Source of the DNA: Thermovenabulum sp049701175
GTDB taxonomy: Bacteria; Bacillota; Thermosediminibacteria; Thermosediminibacterales; Thermosediminibacteraceae
Reading direction: 5' to 3'
Assembly: GCF_049701175.1 (NCBI RefSeq)
Contig: NZ_JBNATW010000014.1
Location: 1-52,431 of the forward strand
Length of the DNA: 52,431 bases
Numbering within the stretch: position 1 is the first letter of the stretch; each line of letters opens with the position of its first letter. The notes beneath the pieces were generated by a model. That model made no database searches. It was not told where the DNA came from and saw only the letters and a program-made list of their open reading frames with translations. A program made the translations under genes and the position numbers. This document shows positions 8,756 through 17,854 of the stretch, piece after piece.

Positions 8756-9320
8756 CCGGTATGTAGCTACTTTCCGTATTTTACAATATAATATTACCAC
8801 TGATTCCGAAATTTTGCACCATTCAGTTGAATATGTCAAGCGTCAATGAAAATATCAGGTAAAACTCGTCTGTGAATTTGTCAGGGTAGAAGTGGTATAA
8901 TTACGCTGGATAAGTTTCCATGGTTTAGGCGTGGATGATCCGTATAAGATGAGAGGGGATGGGCGGAAAGCGGGTATATGCTGGATACCGAGCTCATTCA
9001 ATATCCGGCCAATTTGGGTTAAAAACCGAAGTTGCCCTAAAAACTCTTCCTGGATAGAAGGGCACTTTTCTGCAAATTTAGAGGAAAAGAACAGAGTATG
9101 GCGATCTGTGACAAAACAATCATCTCCCTGCTCATACCGACATTTTCTCAGATGGATTTCACCCTGATAATATCACAGACGGATGATACATATTAAGTAA
9201 AAGGGATTGATAATTTAATATAATTTATTTAAAATGATATAAAAATACCGTTATCTGGTAAAATTTATTTAGTTGTCGTTTTATAGCCGGATTATTCTAT
9301 AATAATAGGGAGTTAACAAC
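8756..9320. other. Intergenic region, no convincing gene
   Basis: About 560 bases. A TATAAT preceded by GTGG lies near 8897-8902. A 78-codon frame at 8931-9167 has no recognisable family or convincing start and is not called. From about 9170 the base composition falls back to the AT-rich average. No repeat or RNA gene was recognised. Confidence 0.6.
9273..9303 (+). promoter_or_regulatory. Candidate sigma-A promoter before the small membrane protein
   Basis: TTGTCG (9273-9278) and TATAAT (9298-9303) are 19 bases apart; a CTATAA overlap would give 18. It is followed by the GGGAG ribosome binding site of the gene at 9321. Confidence 0.45.
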
Positions 9321-9611
9321 ATGGCTTTAAAACCAAAATATATTGCTGTTATTTTTATATTAATTTTAAGTATGATAATTGTTTTTCACCTTACTCCCGG
9401 TGGAGCTATTCGATTTTATATAGCTTTTCATGGGAATCCTTTTGCAGCAGTAAAAGCAATAATTATTCCGGGGTATTTTTTGGATTGTGGCTGGCAGTAT
9501 ATCGTGGAAGGCTATAATGATCGTGAAACAGGCGAAAAATTATGTTTCTTTTACCTGCGAAAAAATGCTGTCGGATTATGGGTAGTAACTTCCGTTGGTA
9601 CAGGACCATAA
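9321..9611 (+). CDS. Small hypothetical membrane-anchored protein
   Basis: 96 residues, not recognised. Residues 6-27 form one hydrophobic helix that could be a signal anchor, followed by about 65 soluble residues (GGAIRFYIAFHGNPFAAV, then YIVEGYNDRETGEK). The ATG has a good AGGGAG site and a candidate promoter upstream, so it is likely expressed. It sits at the border between the accessory region and comEC, on the same strand, 50 bases from comEC. Confidence 0.6.
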   Translation: MALKPKYIAVIFILILSMIIVFHLTPGGAIRFYIAFHGNPFAAVKAIIIPGYFLDCGWQYIVEGYNDRETGEKLCFFYLRKNAVGLWVVTSVGTGP

Positions 9612-9661
9612 GATATGTAGATTGCGGAGAATAAAAAAATAAAATTAAAGGATTGAGGAAT

Positions 9662-12055
9662 TTGCACCGAACTTTTTTAAACATTACAATTTTAATAATA
9701 ATGGGATTTATAACGGCTTATTATCTCCCAAACGCCAGGAGATTTTTTTATTACTTTGCTGGAATTTTTTCTTTTCTACTTTTATTTATATTGTTCTATT
9801 TTAAGGATCAAACAATAAAAAACAAAAAAATATTATTGTTTTTATTTATTTACATTTTTGCAATACTGTATTTTCATTTTTACTGCTTAAGACTGCAAAA
9901 GGATTTTACCATATACGATGGGAAGGAAGTAGAAATAATAGGATATGTAAAAGATTTCCCACAATTAGAAAATGAAAAGGTTATTTACGAGATAAATACC
10001 TTTTACATAAAAGATGATGATACTTTTAAAAAATTAAAATCCACCGTGAAACTAACAACTTATGAAAGCGAAAAAATTTTTGAATACGGCGATGTATTAA
10101 GGTTTAAAGGTAAAATAAAACTTTCCAAGGGAAAAACCAATCCAGGAAATTTGGATTTTAAAGCTTTGATGCTTCAAAAAGGGATAACGGCTGCGGTTTT
10201 TTCCCGGGAAATAGATAAAATTGGGGAATATAATGGAGGTTTTTTAAAAACAAGTTTTTATAAGGTTGCTTTTATAATAAAAAAGCATTATGAAAACAAT
10301 TTTGAAAAATATTTGGATTTAAATTTTTCATCCCTTCTTATAAGTATAATTTTCGGTGTAAAAGAAAACCTCCCCTCAGCTATATTAGAGGAGTTCAGCA
10401 GAGGGGGTATAATGCATGTTCTTGCAGCATCTGGAATGAATGTTGGTATTATCTATGTTTCATTTTATTATTTTTTAGATTTATTAAATATTGAGCGTAA
10501 AATTATTTCTTTATTTATTGTATTTTTATATACAATAATTTCCAATTTTTCACCTCCTGTCATTAGGGCTTTTATAATGCTTTTTGTTGTAGTTTTTGGA
10601 GAATTAATAGGTAGAAAATCTGACCCTTTAAATAGTCTTTCCTTTTCTGCCTTTATTCTGCTTATTTTAAATCCCCTAATACTTTTTTCAATCAGTTTTC
10701 AATTTTCGTTTTTAGCAACTCTGGGTTTGGTATTATTTTATGGTTCTTTAACTAAAACTTTCGGTTTTCTTCCTAAATTTTTAAATACAACCATTTCTTC
10801 TACTATTGCTGCGCAAATTATCTTACTACCTTTTTTGTCCTATTATTTTCATTTTATATCCCTTATTGGCGTATTAACAAATATAATAGTTGTTCCTATC
10901 ATTAGCTTGTGTCTTGTTTTAGGATTGATTGCAGGGATTGGTATTTTACCTTTTTTAACTTCTATTTTATTACAAATGTGTAAACTGTTTCTAAATCTGG
11001 CATTAATAATTAATAGATTTGCCATAAATATGCCCTTTTCGATTTTATATATCCCGGAGAGGGGCATTTTCCCCTTTATACTTTACTATATAATTGTGGC
11101 TATTTTGTTTAATTTACCCGAGAAAGCTATGAAAAAGCTTAATTTTTCTTATGAAAGTTATTATAAAAAGCTAAAAATACCTATTGTTGCTTTTTGCTTA
11201 TGTTTAATATTCATAATATATCTTAACAAAAATCCTTTTGAAGTGACTTTCCTCGATGTAGGACAGGGGGACTGCGCGGTTATTACAACGCAAGATAACA
11301 AGGTTTTTATAATTGACGGAGGTGGAATTCCTCCGTATATTAAGGGTGATTTTGATACGGGAAAGGATATTATTGACCCCTTTTTAAAAAGTAAAGGCAT
11401 AAAAAAGATTGAAGCGGTAATTATAAGTCATTTCGATGATGACCATGCAAGAGGGCTTTTATATATTTTAAAAAATTACGAAGTGAAGTACTTAATTTAC
11501 GGCAGAGAAAGTGCTACAGTACTTTATCGGGAGATCTTAGATGCTGTAAAAGAAAAAAATGTAAAAATAATAAAGTTAAATGGCAGGGACAATTTTGGGT
11601 ATAAAGATTTAAAGTTTGAAGTGTTAAATCCCATTAAAGGCCAAAATTATGGAGATGAAAACGATGCCTCTCTTGTGATAAAAATGGATTATAAGGGGTT
11701 AAAAATACTATTTACTGGGGATTTAGGAAAAGAAGGGGAGAAATTACTTTTACAGCAAAAAGAAGATTTGAAAGCCCATGTTTTGAAAGTTGGCCACCAC
11801 GGCAGCAAAACATCAAGCTCTGAAGAATTTATCGATGCAGTAAGCCCTTATTACGCAGTTATTTCTGTAGGAAAGTATAATAATTTTGGACATCCTTCAC
11901 CTGAGGTGCTTGAGTTGTTAAAAAATAAAAAAATTACCATTTTGAGGACCGATGAAAAAGGGGCTATTAGTTTTAAAATAGAAAAGGGAAATGTAATTTA
12001 TAAGGACAGTAATGGAAAATTGATATATTATAATTCTTTTAATCATAAATTATAA
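9662..12055 (+). CDS. comEC: ComEC/Rec2 DNA internalisation channel
   Basis: Polytopic membrane protein that moves single-stranded DNA across the membrane during natural transformation. It has the N-terminal DUF4131 region with early helices, the Competence domain starting near residue 230 with the HVLAASGMNVGIIYV signature, and a C-terminal metallo-beta-lactamase domain from about residue 525: FLDVGQGDC, ISHFDDDHARG, LFTGDLG, VGHHGSKTSS. These metal ligands are intact. At about 797 aa it is full length. The TTG at 9662 is preferred over TTG 9653 because AAAGGA (9647-9652) then lies 9 bases upstream. In relatives it is followed closely by holA; here the pair is split by a catabolic cassette. 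Confidence 0.92.
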   Translation: MHRTFLNITILIIMGFITAYYLPNARRFFYYFAGIFSFLLLFILFYFKDQTIKNKKILLFLFIYIFAILYFHFYCLRLQKDFTIYDGKEVEIIGYVKDFPQLENEKVIYEINTFYIKDDDTFKKLKSTVKLTTYESEKIFEYGDVLRFKGKIKLSKGKTNPGNLDFKALMLQKGITAAVFSREIDKIGEYNGGFLKTSFYKVAFIIKKHYENNFEKYLDLNFSSLLISIIFGVKENLPSAILEEFSRGGIMHVLAASGMNVGIIYVSFYYFLDLLNIERKIISLFIVFLYTIISNFSPPVIRAFIMLFVVVFGELIGRKSDPLNSLSFSAFILLILNPLILFSISFQFSFLATLGLVLFYGSLTKTFGFLPKFLNTTISSTIAAQIILLPFLSYYFHFISLIGVLTNIIVVPIISLCLVLGLIAGIGILPFLTSILLQMCKLFLNLALIINRFAINMPFSILYIPERGIFPFILYYIIVAILFNLPEKAMKKLNFSYESYYKKLKIPIVAFCLCLIFIIYLNKNPFEVTFLDVGQGDCAVITTQDNKVFIIDGGGIPPYIKGDFDTGKDIIDPFLKSKGIKKIEAVIISHFDDDHARGLLYILKNYEVKYLIYGRESATVLYREILDAVKEKNVKIIKLNGRDNFGYKDLKFEVLNPIKGQNYGDENDASLVIKMDYKGLKILFTGDLGKEGEKLLLQQKEDLKAHVLKVGHHGSKTSSSEEFIDAVSPYYAVISVGKYNNFGHPSPEVLELLKNKKITILRTDEKGAISFKIEKGNVIYKDSNGKLIYYNSFNHKL

Positions 12056-12179
12056 ATATTCATAAAAATAACATTAAAATTTTTTAAAAGAAGGAAAAAA
12101 ATAACTGATGAAGAATGATAAAACATATAGAAAATTCCTTTTAATGATTTTTACAATTAAAATTTTTGGAGGCTTAAAA

Positions 12180-13496
12180 ATGAAAGAAATTAAAATGGGT
12201 ATAATTGGTCCGACAGATTCCCTTGAAATAATAAAAAGTATTGTAGAAGATTTCAATAATAATGTAACAATATATTTTAAGCCCTACCAAACTTTTGATG
12301 AATTGTATGATGTAAAAAAATTTTGCGAAGAAAATATTTTGGATGTATTATTGTTTAGCGGTCAAGCGCCTTATTATTGGGTAAAAGAACGTGAAAATAT
12401 CGAAATTCCGATGCTTTACATTCCAAGAAATGGAACTTGTTTATATAGAACGTTATTTAATATACATTTAGATAAAGTAGATTTTAATAAGGTGAGTTTT
12501 GATACTATATCGGAAGAAGATATTAAAGAAGCTTATAAAGAATTAAATATTCCCATTACAAAAATATATACATTAGCATACAACAAATATTTGCCCTATG
12601 AACAAATAATTGATTATCATCTGAAGTTAATAAATGATGGTAAAGTAATAGCGGTCGCTACGTGTTTACAAAAACCTTATGATATTTTAAAGGAAAAAGG
12701 TATAAGAACCTATAGAATTTTTCCTACCAAATCTATAATAAGAGAAACCTTTATTAAAGGTTTATTATACGGAGAGAGCACTAAATTTAAAGAGACACAA
12801 TTTGCCATTATAGTTGTTAGAGTAGAAGATGTGCTAAGGGAAATTTACGAAAATAATAATTTAAATTATAAAATGCAAAAAATCTTATTAGAACTTGAAA
12901 AAATTATAATAGATTATTCTGAACTATTAGAAGGGACAATGGTTAAATTAAGAGAGGGTGAATATGCAATTTTCGCTACAAGAGGTACCATAGAAAATAT
13001 TACCGATGATTATTCTAAATTCCCGCTGTATAAAGATATTAAGGAAAATTTTCCCTTTTTAGTTACAATGGGTGTTGGTTTTGGCAAAACGGCGAAAACC
13101 GCAAGAAATAACGCTTATATTGCATTAAATTATTCAAAATTGAATAATGGGAATTGTTTTATTACTACTGAATATGGAAAGATCATAGGACCGCTAATTC
13201 CTGAGGAATCTAAAAAGAGAGAGCTGTTTTCAAATGATTTATTAGAAATTGCTAAAAAAGTAGGTATTTCAGCTATAAATTTAAGTAGAATAAAACAGGC
13301 CTTAAAAAATTTAAATAAGAACGAAATTTCTTCTCGAGAATTATCATTAGAATTAAATATATCTGAAAGAAGCGCAAGAAGAATTTTAAATAAATTGGAG
13401 AAAAAAGGCTATGCTAAAGTTGTAGGCACTAATAGTTTTTTAAACAAAAGTGGAGTAAAAGGTCGCCCTTTATGGGTATATAAAATAAATCTTTAA
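12180..13496 (+). CDS. Winged-helix transcriptional regulator with a nucleotide-cyclase-like domain
   Basis: 438 aa. The N-terminal 200 residues look like a sensor domain of alternating alpha/beta type (MGIIGPTDSLEIIKSIVEDF; ILDVLLFSGQAPYYW). Residues about 205-330 contain TMGVGFGKTAKTARNNAYIAL (near 296-316), which resembles the GGDEF/GTP-cyclohydrolase-III-like fold of some regulators, without a GGDEF motif. The C-terminus has a winged helix (ELSLELNISERSARRILNKL, then KGRPLWVYKI). ATG 12180 is chosen for its GGAGG site; an upstream ATG at 12108 has a poorer one. It probably controls the adjacent transporter/hydrolase genes. The function is inferred from context and the HTH only. Confidence 0.72.
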   Translation: MKEIKMGIIGPTDSLEIIKSIVEDFNNNVTIYFKPYQTFDELYDVKKFCEENILDVLLFSGQAPYYWVKERENIEIPMLYIPRNGTCLYRTLFNIHLDKVDFNKVSFDTISEEDIKEAYKELNIPITKIYTLAYNKYLPYEQIIDYHLKLINDGKVIAVATCLQKPYDILKEKGIRTYRIFPTKSIIRETFIKGLLYGESTKFKETQFAIIVVRVEDVLREIYENNNLNYKMQKILLELEKIIIDYSELLEGTMVKLREGEYAIFATRGTIENITDDYSKFPLYKDIKENFPFLVTMGVGFGKTAKTARNNAYIALNYSKLNNGNCFITTEYGKIIGPLIPEESKKRELFSNDLLEIAKKVGISAINLSRIKQALKNLNKNEISSRELSLELNISERSARRILNKLEKKGYAKVVGTNSFLNKSGVKGRPLWVYKINL

Positions 13497-13516
13497 AGAA
13501 CAATAAAGATTTACTA

Positions 13517-13551
13517 CCCCCCCTTATTTCAGGGGGTTTTTGTTTTTAATA
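13517..13551 (+). terminator. Rho-independent terminator after the regulator
   Basis: A C-run (13517-13523) pairs with GGGGG (13532-13536) around TTATTTCA, followed by TTTTTGTTTTT. It separates the regulator from the transporter operon. Confidence 0.85.
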
Positions 13552-13626
13552 AAAATTTATTTGGGGAATTTATATGAAAAAGAAGGAATTTTAATGAATT
13601 TAACGAATATATATTAGATTAAAATA

Positions 13627-13651
13627 AGGACATATGACCGCAATATGTCCT
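13627..13651 (+). promoter_or_regulatory. Inverted repeat before the transporter, possible operator
   Basis: Perfect 9-bp arms AGGACATAT (13627-13635) and ATATGTCCT (13643-13651) with a 7-base spacer. The repeat ends only 4 bases before the AAGGAGG ribosome binding site, so it could bind the neighbouring regulator or act as an mRNA hairpin. Confidence 0.5.
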
Positions 13652-13668
13652 AAAAAGGAGGTATAATC

Positions 13669-15204
13669 TTGTTAGAAGTAAAAACCAATTTAACAAAAAA
13701 GAAAGGACGGTTTGAGAGATTTTTGGACTGGGTTGAGAGGGTAGGAAATAAGATCCCTCACACTTTTATCCTGTTTATTTATTTAACGGTATTTCTGATG
13801 ATCATTTCAGCAATTTTATCTTTTACTGGAGTTACGGTTACAAATCCAGCAACAAAAGAGGCAATTAAAGTAAAAAATCTATTGGATGCTGAAGGTATTA
13901 GATGGATTTTGCAAAATATGATTAAAAACTTTACGGGTTTTGCACCTTTAGGTTTGGTTTTGGCAATGACGATGGGAATAGGTTTGTCTGAAGAAGTTGG
14001 TCTATTGTCAGCATTTATGAAAAAAACTATGCTGGGAGTACCTGCTTGGGCTATTAGTTTAGCAGTAATGTTCATCGGAATTAATGGTAATATCGCTTCA
14101 GATGCTTCGGTTATTATAATTCCGGCATTAGCAGCAAGCGTATATTTATCCTTAGGTAAAAATCCGTTAGTAGGCCTTGTAGCAGGCTATGCAGCTACTT
14201 GTGCGGGATTTTCAGCAAATCTTATTATAGTGGGAACCGATGCTTTACTTGCCGGTATAACCCAAGAAGCGGTAAAAATACTTGACCCGAAATTTCAGGT
14301 TAATCCTTCAATGAATTGGTATTTTATGATCACTTCAACAATATTATTCACTTTTGTGGGTGCATGGATTACAGATAAGATTATTGCTCCACGCTTGGGA
14401 GAATATAAAGGAAAAATAAAATATCTGGAAAATAAAGAATTAACTCTTGAAGAAAATAAAGCTTTGAGAAGTGCAGGAATTGCAGCAATTATTTATTTAA
14501 TTATACTTTCATTATTAGTTGTACCAAAAGGTGCAATTTTGCGTAACCCCAAGACTGGTGGATTAATTCCTTCACCGTTTCTATCTGGCATTATTCCGAT
14601 AATTATGTTCTTTTTTATTACAATTTCAGTTGTTTATGGTAAAAAAATTGGAAGTATAAAAAATTCAGCAGATGTTCCTAAATTGATGGCAGAAGCGGTA
14701 AAGAAAATGTCAGGTTACATAGTTTTAGTTTTTATTATTGGTCAATTTGTTGCTTTCTTTGACTGGAGCAATATAGGTGTTATACTGGCAGTAAAAGGCG
14801 CAGAATTTTTAAAGAATATCGGTTTTACAGGGATCCCTTTAGCAATTGGGCTTATAATACTATCAACTTTTATTAATCTATTCATTGGTAGCGGTTCGGC
14901 AAAGTGGAGTATATTAGCTCCCATTTTTGTGCCAATGATGATGTTATTAGGATATTCTCCCGCTTTTACACAGGTAATTTATAGAATTGGTGATTCTTCT
15001 ACAAATCCGATTACTCCATTGTTCCCTTATTTCCCGATACTTTTAGGTTTTGCTCAGCAATATGATGAAAACATTGGTGTGGGCACTTTAATTTCTTTAA
15101 TGATACCCTATTCATTGATTTTTATGATCGTCTGGATACTGCAACTTTTTGTTTGGATGGCTCTAAACCTTCCTCTCGGTCCGGGTGCGGGAATTTTTAT
15201 GTAA
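13669..15204 (+). CDS. AbgT-family transporter
   Basis: Integral membrane protein of 511 aa with about a dozen hydrophobic helices. Members of the AbgT family import p-aminobenzoyl-glutamate (E. coli AbgT) or export sulfonamides. Family motifs include GINGNIASDASVIIIPALAA, the following AGYAATCAGFSANLI, and YRIGDSSTNPITPLFPYFP near the C-terminus. The TTG start has a strong AAGGAGG site. It is followed by two M20 hydrolases, which favours the uptake role: import of an acyl-amino acid or peptide that the hydrolases then cleave. The actual substrate is not visible from sequence. Confidence 0.88.
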   Translation: MLEVKTNLTKKKGRFERFLDWVERVGNKIPHTFILFIYLTVFLMIISAILSFTGVTVTNPATKEAIKVKNLLDAEGIRWILQNMIKNFTGFAPLGLVLAMTMGIGLSEEVGLLSAFMKKTMLGVPAWAISLAVMFIGINGNIASDASVIIIPALAASVYLSLGKNPLVGLVAGYAATCAGFSANLIIVGTDALLAGITQEAVKILDPKFQVNPSMNWYFMITSTILFTFVGAWITDKIIAPRLGEYKGKIKYLENKELTLEENKALRSAGIAAIIYLIILSLLVVPKGAILRNPKTGGLIPSPFLSGIIPIIMFFFITISVVYGKKIGSIKNSADVPKLMAEAVKKMSGYIVLVFIIGQFVAFFDWSNIGVILAVKGAEFLKNIGFTGIPLAIGLIILSTFINLFIGSGSAKWSILAPIFVPMMMLLGYSPAFTQVIYRIGDSSTNPITPLFPYFPILLGFAQQYDENIGVGTLISLMIPYSLIFMIVWILQLFVWMALNLPLGPGAGIFM

Positions 15205-15218
15205 AAATAGATTTTTTT

Positions 15219-15253
15219 GGCGGGCTTATATAATAATTTATCTTAAGCCCGCC
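15219..15253. repeat. Intercistronic hairpin
   Basis: GGCGGGCTT (15219-15227) pairs perfectly with AAGCCCGCC (15245-15253) around an AT-rich 17-base loop. No T-run follows on the plus strand, so it is more likely an mRNA stability or attenuation element than a full terminator. Confidence 0.55.
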
Positions 15254-15282
15254 AATAACTGTAATTTTAGGGGGGAATATAT

Positions 15283-16470
15283 TTGTGCATAAATGAACTC
15301 ATTAAAAATAATATAGACGAGATAATCAAGATACGAAGAGAAATACATCAGTATCCTGAATTAGGCTATGAAGAGTATCGAACTTCTACTATGGTTGCAG
15401 AAAAATTGAATGGTTTGGGATTATCGGTTAAAACCGGTGTTGCTAAAACTGGAGTTGTAGCCGATTTATGTGGTTCCAAGGAAGGTATATCAATTTTATT
15501 AAGGGCAGATATGGATGCGCTTCCTATAAAAGAAGAAACGGGTTTACCCTTTGCATCAAAAATTGACGGGAAAATGCATGCGTGTGGTCATGATATTCAT
15601 ACTGCAATTCTAATAGGGACTGCAACAGTATTGTCAAAGTTAAAAGACAAGTTAAACGGATTTATCCGTTTTGTATTTCAACCCGCAGAAGAATGTAGCC
15701 CAATTGGTGGGGCAAATAAAATGATAGAAGAAGGCATTTTAGAAAATCCGAAGATAGACTATGCCTTTGCTTTACATGTTTGGCCATTTCTTCCAGTTGG
15801 AAAAATAGGATTACGAAGTGGACCGATTTCAGCTCAGTCAGATAGGATTTTTATTAAAATATTAGGTAAATCTGGTCATGCTTCAACTCCTCATTTAACA
15901 TACGATTCGATAGTGGCAGCAGGGCATGTGATTGTTGCCTTGCAAACTATGATAGCCAGGAGAATAAATCCTTTAGATAATATTGTTTTATCCTTAGGTA
16001 AAATATGCGGAGGAGATAGATATAATGTTATTTGCGATAGAGTGGAAATCGAAGGTACGGTAAGGATTCTTTCTGATAACAAGGAGCTAAAAATAGAGAA
16101 TTTAATTCGTGATACAGTATCAAATGCAGCAAAAATATGCGGGGCAGAGGGATATGTCGATTATGTAAAAGGTTATCCAATGACATTTAATGACGAAAAA
16201 TTAACAGTTTGGGCGGAAAACTCTTTAAAGAATTTATATGGGCAAGATTCAGTTGTTAAAATTAATCCTGATTTAGGAGGAGAAGATTTTTCCTTTATTT
16301 CGCAAAAAATACCGTCTTTATATTTGAAATTAGGGACTTCTTCCGATAAAACTAATATTTATCCATTACACAATAGTAAGATAATCTTTGATGAAGAATG
16401 TATTCCTTTTGGAATTAGTGTTTTATCCAACCTTGTTTTAGAGCTATTAAAAAAGGGGAGAAAATATTAA
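15283..16470 (+). CDS. M20-family amidohydrolase (N-acyl-amino-acid hydrolase type)
   Basis: 395 aa zinc-dependent amidohydrolase. The metal ligands are in HACGHDIHTA, QPAEEC and the C-terminal GGEDFSF motif, with the dimerisation domain between. Close relatives cleave N-acetyl-amino acids, hippurate or aminobenzoyl-glutamate. The TTG start is preceded by GGGGGGAAT. It stands 78 bases behind the AbgT transporter, and 2 bases separate it from the next M20 gene, so the two are probably co-translated. The substrate is inferred from the transporter, not shown. Confidence 0.88.
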   Translation: MCINELIKNNIDEIIKIRREIHQYPELGYEEYRTSTMVAEKLNGLGLSVKTGVAKTGVVADLCGSKEGISILLRADMDALPIKEETGLPFASKIDGKMHACGHDIHTAILIGTATVLSKLKDKLNGFIRFVFQPAEECSPIGGANKMIEEGILENPKIDYAFALHVWPFLPVGKIGLRSGPISAQSDRIFIKILGKSGHASTPHLTYDSIVAAGHVIVALQTMIARRINPLDNIVLSLGKICGGDRYNVICDRVEIEGTVRILSDNKELKIENLIRDTVSNAAKICGAEGYVDYVKGYPMTFNDEKLTVWAENSLKNLYGQDSVVKINPDLGGEDFSFISQKIPSLYLKLGTSSDKTNIYPLHNSKIIFDEECIPFGISVLSNLVLELLKKGRKY

Positions 16471-16472
16471 AT

Positions 16473-17759
16473 ATGGTAAACCAATATAATCAGATTTTAG
16501 AGAAAGCTATAAATTATCGAAGAGATTTTCATATGTACCCCGAAACTGGATGGTTAGAATTTAGGACAACTTCTATTATTGCAAAAATTTTATCCCAATT
16601 AGGATATGAAATATTATTAGGGAAGGAAATAATTAATGAAAATTACATAATGGGAAAACCGAATGAAATAGTTATTAAAGAGAATATTATTAGGGCAATT
16701 AATGAAGGTGCAGATGAAGAGATATTAAAAAAAATGGATAACCTAACAGGCGTTGTTGGAATATTAGATACTAAAAAAGAAGGTCCTACAGTAGCCTTTA
16801 GATTTGATATAGATGCATTGGAACTGGAAGAACCGGAGGATCCTAATCATAAACCTTATAAATATGGTTATTTTTCAAGGCATAAAGGTGTTATGCATGC
16901 TTGTGGCCATGATGCTCATGCAGCAATAGGTTTAGTTTTTGCTGAATATCTTGCAAAATTAAAAGATGAATTAAAGGGTAAAGTCATTCTAATTTTCCAG
17001 CCAGCGGAAGAAGGCGTACGTGGAGCGAAAGCAATGGTAGAAAAAGGTATTGTGGATGATGCGGATTATTTTTTTACTATTCATATAGGATTCGGTAGTA
17101 CAAATAATATTGGATTGGTGGCAAAAAGTAAGGGATTTTTTGCAACAACAAAATTAGATGTGACTTTTAAAGGAAAATCATCCCATGCAGCAGCTTACCC
17201 TCATTTAGGTAAAAATGCTTTATTAGCCGCATCAAATGCCTTAATAAATTTATACGCAATACCGCCAAATTCAGAAGGACAAACAAGAATAAATGTGGGA
17301 GTTTTACATGCAGGAAATTCAAGAAATATTATTCCTGATAAAGCTTTTATGCAAATGGAAATTAGGGGAGAAACCGATAATTTAGTTGCTTATATGAAGA
17401 ATTGTACAGAGCGAATAATTGATGGAAGTTCAAGGATGTATGATGTAAAGTACGAAATAATTGAAGTAGGTAGCGCAATATCAGCAGAAGGAAGTGAAGA
17501 ATTGGTTCCGCTATTGTTAGAAGCAGGTAAAGAATTAGATATACCGGATATATTTATAGAATATAATTTTAATGGCAGTGATGATGCGACATATTTTATA
17601 AAGCGAGTTCAAGAAAAGGGAGGAAAAGCTATTTATTCTCAAATTCTTTGCCCTATAGCAGCTCCCCATCATAACAATTATTTTGATTTTGATGAGAAAG
17701 CCTTATTATATGGAGTTTTAATAAACTTGTATATTGTTAAAAAATTGCTAACTAAATGA
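16473..17759 (+). CDS. M20-family hydrolase resembling AbgA
   Basis: 428 aa. Zinc-site motifs are HACGHDAHAAIG and QPAEEG. It has an extra N-terminal insertion (LGKEIINENYIMGKPNEI, then TGVVGILDTKKEGPTVAFRF) typical of the aminobenzoyl-glutamate hydrolase subunit A group and absent from the preceding paralogue. In E. coli AbgA and AbgB, both M20 proteins, work as a heterodimer next to AbgT, so the pair here may do the same. AbgB and the first hydrolase differ in type, so the analogy is partial. Confidence 0.85.
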   Translation: MVNQYNQILEKAINYRRDFHMYPETGWLEFRTTSIIAKILSQLGYEILLGKEIINENYIMGKPNEIVIKENIIRAINEGADEEILKKMDNLTGVVGILDTKKEGPTVAFRFDIDALELEEPEDPNHKPYKYGYFSRHKGVMHACGHDAHAAIGLVFAEYLAKLKDELKGKVILIFQPAEEGVRGAKAMVEKGIVDDADYFFTIHIGFGSTNNIGLVAKSKGFFATTKLDVTFKGKSSHAAAYPHLGKNALLAASNALINLYAIPPNSEGQTRINVGVLHAGNSRNIIPDKAFMQMEIRGETDNLVAYMKNCTERIIDGSSRMYDVKYEIIEVGSAISAEGSEELVPLLLEAGKELDIPDIFIEYNFNGSDDATYFIKRVQEKGGKAIYSQILCPIAAPHHNNYFDFDEKALLYGVLINLYIVKKLLTK

Positions 17760-17768
17760 AATAAGTAT

Positions 17769-17799
17769 AGCCATCCTAGTGTTCAGGATGGCTATTAAA
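17769..17799 (+). terminator. Hairpin ending the transporter/hydrolase operon
   Basis: AGCCATCCT (17769-17777) and AGGATGGCT (17785-17793) form a perfect 9-bp stem with a 7-base loop. The tail is ATTAAAATATT, AT-rich but without a clean T-run. Confidence 0.6.
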
Positions 17800-17854
17800 A
17801 TATTATTTAAATCCTTTACTTCATCACCCATAAAAATTACAATAAAAGGCGGGG

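Noticed and set aside
8931..9167. 78-codon frame in the intergenic region
   Set aside because: No recognisable family, weak start, and the composition changes within it.
12108..12179. Upstream ATG as start of the winged-helix regulator
   Set aside because: Its ribosome binding site is poorly spaced, whereas ATG 12180 has GGAGG at good distance and begins at the domain edge.
15219..15253. Full terminator between abgT and the M20 gene
   Set aside because: Strong stem but no T-run after it on the plus strand.
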